DNA from: a virus
DNA: 24,969 nucleotides
Reading direction: 5' to 3' (one strand)
IMG/VR virus record: IMGVR_UViG_3300032240_000022
Span: 1-24,969 of that record
Part shown: one piece after another, positions 20,234 through 24,969 of the stretch
How the letters are laid out: each line of letters opens with the position of its first letter
How positions within the stretch are numbered: position 1 is the stretch's first letter
Program-made: the position numbers and the translations under genes
The notes under the pieces: model-generated
Seen by the model: the letters and a program-made list of their open reading frames with translations, nothing else
Told to the model about the DNA's origin: nothing
Databases searched by the model: none

Positions 20234-22755
20234 TTGTTGTTATTCCCCTTGTTAGAGTTGTTTCTTGCGTTCATTTCAGCGGCTATGAGCTGTGCAGCTA
20301 TCTGCCCTTTTTGAGTATCAATTTGCTCTTTCTTATGAGCCATCTCTACACCCAGTTTTGTGCCATCAAACTCAGATTTACGGTCTGTATTGTCTTTATC
20401 TTTGGAAATGGTGGCTCCAAGACGGGTTCCATCTATCTCTAGCTGACCTTCTACCCTTGTTTTATCAATTTTTAAGCGTTCAATTTGCAATGCAAAGTCA
20501 GTTTTGTCTTTTTCTGCTTTACGTTGCTGCTCCTGCGCCTTAATTTGCAGTTCTTGCATCTGCATTTGGACGATAGGATCTTCTGCCTGTTGTTGAGCTT
20601 GTTGTTGTGCAGCTGCAGCTTGATTTTGAGCAAGTAATTGGGTAGAAGCTTGAGCTACCAGACGTGAAATTTGGATTTCGTAGTCCTCTGGGAGTGCATC
20701 TTCGTCTTCGTCTTTCATATAAGGCAGTGGAGCACCTAGTTGTTGCTCAATCATTTGGCGATACTTGAAGCCAAAGTGCTCTGCAATGTGCGCTTGGAGC
20801 GCTGATGTCATCTGTTGAGCCAATGGATTCTGCCCAATCACGGCTGCAGTGGTTGGATCTTGCAAGAAATTGGTGTGAGCAGCAATATGAGCGTCTTGAT
20901 CTTGGTAAATAAACGCTTTTAATGGCTTCTGATTTAATACATCCATGTTTTCGGTGATTGGATCCTTTGGTTTCTTGTCTTCTTCCAAAGGAATGAGCTT
21001 CTGAGCGTTGCGAATTCCCAACACATCTAGCATTTGACGGTGCAACTGGGGCATATTGTAGATTTGTGGGGCACCTTGAGCCAATTGAAGCACGGCTTGG
21101 TACTGAACAATCTTCTGCGCCATTGTTGCAGCGTTAGGATCAGACACAGGAATGACTGTGACTAGCTCATAATCGCTTCTTTTGGCTCTTGCACGACCAT
21201 CTACAGGCTCGTAACCATAAGATTCTGGGGTGTAATCCCGAATAATGTCTTTTAACAGACGTAATTCTTGTTTCATTGAGTAATGGATACGGGCTTGTAC
21301 CGCACTCATTACCTTTAAAGTACGCTCTAGAATTGCTAGAGTGGTTCCAACTGGAGCATTGGCACTCATGTCAGACACTTTCATGTCTGCTGCGGAAGCA
21401 AATCTACGACCTTCTTCTACGATTGTACCGAGTAACTGGTAAAGAACCTGACTAGGTTCCTTGTAAGGCAAGGTCATTAAGTTGTCTTTAATGGCTCCAG
21501 ACGGTACATCTACGTCACGGAACTCACCTGGCGCTATCGGTGTGTCATCGCCTTTGACACGCAATCCACGGGTCTTAAAGCCACCTGGCAGGTTGCTAAG
21601 GGTTCCTGCGTCAACGAGCTGACGAATAAGAGACGTTCCAGACTTCGCAAAGGCTCCAACCAAATGAATGAGACCAAAGCAATAAAAGCCAAAACCAGGC
21701 ACGTAGCCGTAATGAACGAAGTGTTGACGTTTTTGTTTAGTTTCATCTTCTGGTCTCCAGTTACGTCTAATGGATAGGACTTCCTGAGTGCCCTTTTCCA
21801 TAGTGACTACATAAGGAAGGGCTATGCCTGTTGGTTCTCCGTCTTCATCTACGTCTTCGTAACCTGGCAAGTCTAAGTTGACGTGCATCTCAAGCAGTTT
21901 AAACCTGTCGTCTGAAGTGGCTCTAAAGCCCATCTTCTCAGCAATTTTCTTTTCTACTTCATCTAAAGCGCCAGTAGGCTCATCTAGATCTACATCTCGG
22001 TAAAAACCCTCATACTGCAAACGCTTGAGTTCATTTTGGGTTTTCCGCATTACATGGGTAACACGTGGCGCTTGCTCTAGGCTAGAGGCTCCGTAAGGAA
22101 CCACAATGTCTTCTGCTGGCACAAACATGGATACCTGACGGTTTAGGGCAGGATCAAAGTAAACTTTCTTAAATGCGTTGCCTGAAAGACCTAAGCCCCA
22201 GATCATTCTTTCATGTTCAGGGCGGAATTCCTGCATTACATCGGTTAACTCATAGTTCATGTCATCCTGAACACGGGTCGCAGCGTCTTTCTTCTCGACT
22301 GTCTCCTTGCCGATGATCTGCGTTTTAACAGGACCCGCAGCTGGAAAGGTCTCCATAATTGTCTCCGCTTGGAACTTAACAAGCGCTTCAGATAACAGCG
22401 GGTGATATACACCACAGGCTCCTTCCCAAGGGTCAGTACGTTCTTCAATCTTCATTCCTAGTAGTTCTAATCCGTCTACATAAGTTTGAATCCAGTCTTT
22501 ACGAGCGCTAATGTCTTCTTCAAAGTCTGCCAGCAAATCTCCCGCAATCTCGGTTAATTCGCCTTGGCTCATATACTCGGCTAAGTTATCGTCAAAGTCT
22601 TCTTCATCAGACTCTGGTTTGCCTAATTCAATCTCTAAATCGCCTATCCCAATTTTTACGGACTCTGGGTCTTCAATCTCAATTTCGAGTGCTGGCTCTT
22701 CTGTTAATGAGTCTATCCCTATAGGGGCTTGGTAAAGACTTTTTTCAATTGACAT
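20230..22755 (-). CDS. Portal protein, P22-like
   Basis: 841 residues. Acidic N-terminus with EIEIEDPES (24-32), then the portal core (SARKDWIQTYVDGLELLG, DPWEGACGVYHPLLSEAL, WGLGLSGNAFKKVYFDP, FVPAEDIVVPYG, RQLVDAGTLSNLPGGF, ILERTLKVMSAVQARIHYSM). The C-terminal about 150 residues (from about 693) are a Gln/Lys-rich helix likely to form the long barrel seen in P22-type portals, with two copies of a 22-residue unit (E[I/F]DGT[R/K]LG). Portals form the dodecameric ring for DNA entry. Length and barrel suit a short-tailed phage. Ribosome site AAGGAT lies 5 bases before ATG 22755, 9 bases after the terminase stop. Confidence 0.9.
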   Translation of the reverse strand: MSIEKSLYQAPIGIDSLTEEPALEIEIEDPESVKIGIGDLEIELGKPESDEEDFDDNLAEYMSQGELTEIAGDLLADFEEDISARKDWIQTYVDGLELLGMKIEERTDPWEGACGVYHPLLSEALVKFQAETIMETFPAAGPVKTQIIGKETVEKKDAATRVQDDMNYELTDVMQEFRPEHERMIWGLGLSGNAFKKVYFDPALNRQVSMFVPAEDIVVPYGASSLEQAPRVTHVMRKTQNELKRLQYEGFYRDVDLDEPTGALDEVEKKIAEKMGFRATSDDRFKLLEMHVNLDLPGYEDVDEDGEPTGIALPYVVTMEKGTQEVLSIRRNWRPEDETKQKRQHFVHYGYVPGFGFYCFGLIHLVGAFAKSGTSLIRQLVDAGTLSNLPGGFKTRGLRVKGDDTPIAPGEFRDVDVPSGAIKDNLMTLPYKEPSQVLYQLLGTIVEEGRRFASAADMKVSDMSANAPVGTTLAILERTLKVMSAVQARIHYSMKQELRLLKDIIRDYTPESYGYEPVDGRARAKRSDYELVTVIPVSDPNAATMAQKIVQYQAVLQLAQGAPQIYNMPQLHRQMLDVLGIRNAQKLIPLEEDKKPKDPITENMDVLNQKPLKAFIYQDQDAHIAAHTNFLQDPTTAAVIGQNPLAQQMTSALQAHIAEHFGFKYRQMIEQQLGAPLPYMKDEDEDALPEDYEIQISRLVAQASTQLLAQNQAAAAQQQAQQQAEDPIVQMQMQELQIKAQEQQRKAEKDKTDFALQIERLKIDKTRVEGQLEIDGTRLGATISKDKDNTDRKSEFDGTKLGVEMAHKKEQIDTQKGQIAAQLIAAEMNARNNSNKGNNNK

Positions 22756-22764
22756 AATCTATCC

Positions 22765-24267
22765 TTAGTAATACGCAACTTTTCGTTTTGGCAAATCATA
22801 ATCAGGCTCATCCGAATTGATACGGATAAACCCGCCTTGACGGAATCTGAGGAGGGCTTGGGATGTTGAGTCAACCAAGTCATCGTGGTCTCCGTTAGGA
22901 AAAGAAGCACACTCTTCCATTACTTCCTCCGCCCATCTAGTATTGGGACACCATACAAACCCTGATGCAAATAAGTCTGAGATGGCGTTTACACGGGCTA
23001 TCTTATCACTTCCTTTGCCTGGTGTATATTCCTGCAGCGGGATTCCCATCCGCCTCATTTCATAAATTAATGGAGCACCCGCAGCTTTTTTCTCAATAAT
23101 TAAAGTGTGAGGTTCATATTCTTTGTAAAGCTCAAATGCTTTGGCTTTTAATTCAGGGAACTCCATGCGCTCTTTAAACGCATCTAACAGGATAATATGG
23201 GCTACATCCCGCCCATCAGCATCAGTCTTATAGAAGATTCCCCACGTGGTGCAAGCGGAGTAGTCGGCACGGTTATTCTTTTCAAAAGCGGTGTCCCATG
23301 ATTGAATAATGTAGTCGCAAAACGGTGGCTCGTCATCATCCCAGATCTTCCACATCTCTCGTTTGATGATTGCGCCCTCTTCTGAGGTCGGATTTTGTTG
23401 ATACTGAGCTTCCCATTTACCTACAGGGATCTCCGCTTTAATTGCTTCTAGCTCTTCCTTTTTCCAAAATTGGGGCCAGAGTGGGTTTCCTGACGGCATC
23501 AAAGCAGGAAATTCAATTACTTCCCATTCATCGCCTTCCCGCTTAATGGAGTTTTCAATGATCTGTCCTGTCAAGTCTCGCTTAGACCAGCGGGTCATTA
23601 CAATCACAATAGCCCCGCCTGGTTGTAGACGCTGACGTGGACCTGATGAATACCACTCGTAAACCCTGTCGTAGACCTCTGGGTTGCCTTGCATGGCTTC
23701 TTGCTCTGAATGCGGATCGTCAATAATGAGGACATCCGCACCTTTACCCGTTACGGCTCCGCCTACACCAATCGCAAAATAATCACCGCCTTTATCTGTA
23801 TTCCAGCGACCTGCCGCCTTGGAATCAGAGGAAAGCTTAGTAGGAAATATCTCTTGATACTCCTGCATATTGACTAGGTTTCTTACTTTCCTTCCGAAAC
23901 CCACTGCCAGCTCCGCTGTATGGGCGGTCTGAATAATCTTCTTCTGAGGGTATTTACCTAGGAACCAAGCAGGAAATAGGTAAGAAGCGAACTCAGACTT
24001 AGTATGACGAGGAGGCATATTAATAATGAGGCGTTTGAGTGTTCCATTAGCTACTCTTTCAAAGGCATCAGCCATATCTTTGTGGTGTTTGCCTGGTATG
24101 AAGGCAGACCACATACTGTTAACAAACGATAAAAAATGCTCTTTACAGCGCTCCTTTTGATCTTCCTGCAAGATCACCTTAATCTTAGGTATCTCAGGAG
24201 AGTCTTTTGGAAGCGTGTCTAATAGACTCCTGTAACGCTGTAACTCTGCAGTGCTTAGTAGACTCAA
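22765..24267 (-). CDS. terL: Terminase large subunit
   Basis: 500 residues. ATPase: Walker A-like MPPRHTKSE (84-92), Walker B VLIIDD (179-184) and coupling motif VMTRW (223-227). Nuclease: D325 in QSWDTAFEK, E392 in IIEKKAAG and D462/D463 in GDHDDLVD, the expected RNaseH-like triad. It packages DNA through the portal. The start is TTG (24267), overlapping the preceding gene's stop (TTGA); no ATG or GTG is available before an in-frame stop upstream, and the next Met is residue 52, inside the conserved part. This rare start coupled to the upstream gene may keep expression low. No small terminase subunit is recognised by sequence; the LexA-type protein just upstream is in the usual place for one. 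Confidence 0.93.
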   Translation of the reverse strand: MSLLSTAELQRYRSLLDTLPKDSPEIPKIKVILQEDQKERCKEHFLSFVNSMWSAFIPGKHHKDMADAFERVANGTLKRLIINMPPRHTKSEFASYLFPAWFLGKYPQKKIIQTAHTAELAVGFGRKVRNLVNMQEYQEIFPTKLSSDSKAAGRWNTDKGGDYFAIGVGGAVTGKGADVLIIDDPHSEQEAMQGNPEVYDRVYEWYSSGPRQRLQPGGAIVIVMTRWSKRDLTGQIIENSIKREGDEWEVIEFPALMPSGNPLWPQFWKKEELEAIKAEIPVGKWEAQYQQNPTSEEGAIIKREMWKIWDDDEPPFCDYIIQSWDTAFEKNNRADYSACTTWGIFYKTDADGRDVAHIILLDAFKERMEFPELKAKAFELYKEYEPHTLIIEKKAAGAPLIYEMRRMGIPLQEYTPGKGSDKIARVNAISDLFASGFVWCPNTRWAEEVMEECASFPNGDHDDLVDSTSQALLRFRQGGFIRINSDEPDYDLPKRKVAYY

Positions 24268-24494
24268 AGCGAGGTCATCTTCTGAACGGTTCTATCGATG
24301 GGCACGAGGGAGCGGATCTTATTGGGTTGCACCTTTAAGAGTCCTCTATCCTTCAAATTGTGAATAATTCGGTGGATATTAGATTTGCTCTTCAGTTTGA
24401 GTCCTGTAGCTATATCAGCATAACTAGGGGAAAACCCTCGGTACTTAATAAAGTCTTCTATGAAGTGCAACACTTCCATTTGTCTTTCAGTCAT
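24264..24494 (-). CDS. LexA-type winged helix-turn-helix protein
   Basis: 76 residues. The whole protein matches the N-terminal DNA-binding domain of LexA: TERQMEVLHFIEDFIKYRGF, then SPSYADIATGLKLKSKSNIH with the recognition helix, then LKDRGLLKVQPNKIRSLVP. The C-terminal peptidase domain of LexA is absent, so it cannot self-cleave. It could be a small repressor/activator of late genes, or may serve as the DNA-recognition (small) subunit of the terminase given its position directly before terL. Ribosome site GGAG lies 7 bases before ATG. The fold call is firm; the job is inference. Confidence 0.85.
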   Translation of the reverse strand: MTERQMEVLHFIEDFIKYRGFSPSYADIATGLKLKSKSNIHRIIHNLKDRGLLKVQPNKIRSLVPIDRTVQKMTSL

Positions 24495-24519
24495 CGCTGT
24501 GCTCCATACACTTCGTTTC

Positions 24520-24753
24520 TCATAACGGCATATAGTCTAAATAAACGGGAGTGGCTTCGCCCATGTAGGCTCCAAGGATATTGAACTCGTAATACTCCCA
24601 AGCTTCTTCTTGGTTCATATCCCGCATTAGGATGCTAATAATCTTATTGCGGTCATAACAGACCGCTAGTAGACCAGCACGCTCAACAACCCCTAGGACA
24701 GCTTCGTCAAAGCCATCGAGGGTTAAAAGGTCAGGATGCTCCTCAGAGATCAT
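24520..24753 (-). CDS. Conserved small phage protein (LLTLDGFDEAVLGV type)
   Basis: 77 residues. The run LLTLDGFDEAVLGVVERAG, then ICYDRNK-like strand (LLAVCYDRNKIISILM), then EEAWEYYEFNILGAYMGEATP, is a very recurrent pattern of small acidic phage proteins located just before terminase genes. No enzymatic residues are obvious. ATG 24753 forms an ATGA overlap with the small gene before it. Function is unknown; the location suggests a link to packaging or late-gene control. Confidence 0.8.
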   Translation of the reverse strand: MISEEHPDLLTLDGFDEAVLGVVERAGLLAVCYDRNKIISILMRDMNQEEAWEYYEFNILGAYMGEATPVYLDYMPL

Positions 24754-24893
24754 TTGAGCAGCTCCAAGGCTTTTCTGACACTTGCTATAGCACTAGTCAT
24801 TTCCGCCCTTTCTTGACCCCTTAATTCAGCTTGTACCGCCATCATCGATAGGACAAGACTTTTTAGTTTATCGGTCAACTCTTTATTCTTCAC
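24750..24893 (-). CDS. 47-residue helical protein, GTG start
   Basis: A short frame from GTG (24893) to TGA (24750): MKNKELTDKL, then SLVLSMMAVQAELRGQERAE and a Lys/Leu-rich helical end (VRKALELLK). It is supported by a clear AGGAG 6 bases before the GTG and by an ATGA overlap with the next gene. The first gene of the block in this window. Predicted two short helices, no family recognised. A start further upstream is unlikely because the ribosome site matches GTG well. Confidence 0.7.
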   Translation of the reverse strand: MKNKELTDKLKSLVLSMMAVQAELRGQERAEMTSAIASVRKALELLK

Positions 24894-24916
24894 TTCTTAC
24901 TCCTGTTTAAACGTTC

Positions 24917-24931
24917 GTGGTATGTTACCAC
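24917..24931. repeat. 6-bp perfect inverted repeat upstream of the block
   Basis: GTGGTA (24917-24922), a 3-base centre, then TACCAC (24926-24931). It lies between an A/T-rich run (24936-24952) and the first ribosome site, so it could be an operator for a dimeric regulator, or a small RNA hairpin. No clear -10/-35 pair can be assigned because the upstream DNA ends. Confidence 0.5.
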
Positions 24932-24953
24932 ATTGCTAAAAAAATATATATAG

Positions 24954-24969
24954 AGATCGGAAGAGCGTC
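24954..24969. other. Illumina sequencing adapter remnant
   Basis: The last 16 bases, AGATCGGAAGAGCGTC, are identical to the start of the Illumina TruSeq universal adapter as read through at fragment ends. This is not biological sequence. The true phage sequence ends at or just before 24953. Confidence 0.96.

Noticed and set aside
1-24969. Retron, CRISPR, toxin-antitoxin or anti-defence island
   Set aside because: No reverse transcriptase, direct-repeat array with spacers, nuclease-plus-immunity pair or plus-strand accessory gene is visible; every gene fits the late structural block or is an unknown small protein within it.

Overview
The window is the structural (late) gene block of a tailed double-stranded DNA bacteriophage (Caudoviricetes), apparently a metagenomic contig. 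The right end carries a 16-base Illumina adapter remnant (24954-24969) and the left end cuts through a gene, so this is an assembly fragment and not a natural end. Every supported gene is on the minus strand, packed with 1-8 bp start/stop overlaps (ATGA, TAATG, TTGA) or very short gaps. There are no tRNAs, integrase, replication genes, CRISPR arrays or insertion sequences. The host cannot be read from the sequence. AT-rich DNA and the protein types resemble uncultured aquatic phages, which is an impression only.

Read in the direction of transcription (right to left), the first unit (24893 to 16673) holds two small early-block proteins, a LexA-type winged-helix protein, the large terminase subunit (starting at TTG), a large P22-like portal with a Gln-rich helical tail, a small helical protein, a GroES-like co-chaperonin, a capsid scaffold-like protein, a conserved head-region protein, a putative decoration protein and the major capsid protein. 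It ends at a strong intrinsic terminator (16621-16649).

A sigma70-like promoter (16583-16610) with a hairpin leader starts the second unit (16493 to the left edge). It encodes two more surface or decoration-like proteins, a GT-A-fold glycosyltransferase, a run of six small Lys/Gly-rich or membrane/coiled-coil proteins, a neck/adaptor-like protein, a zinc-ribbon protein, two short basic proteins, an SU10-type adaptor, and a series of beta-rich virion proteins. The last group includes a 22-residue tandem-repeat protein and two giant paralogous LamG/SPRY-like proteins, one with a Gly-rich insertion. The left end holds a putative tail-fibre accessory protein, a second zinc-ribbon protein, a coiled-coil membrane protein and the start of a holin-like gene.

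No tape-measure, sheath or tail-tube gene is present while two adaptor-like proteins are, so a short-tailed (podovirus-like) virion is the best inference. The most unusual features are a short motif (ADG-x-A-x-[K/R]-GKT, with a diverged cousin) shared by otherwise unrelated small proteins of the second unit, the duplicated LamG/SPRY proteins with a clean domain insertion and local DNA homogenisation, and the glycosyltransferase and GroES genes inside the virion block.
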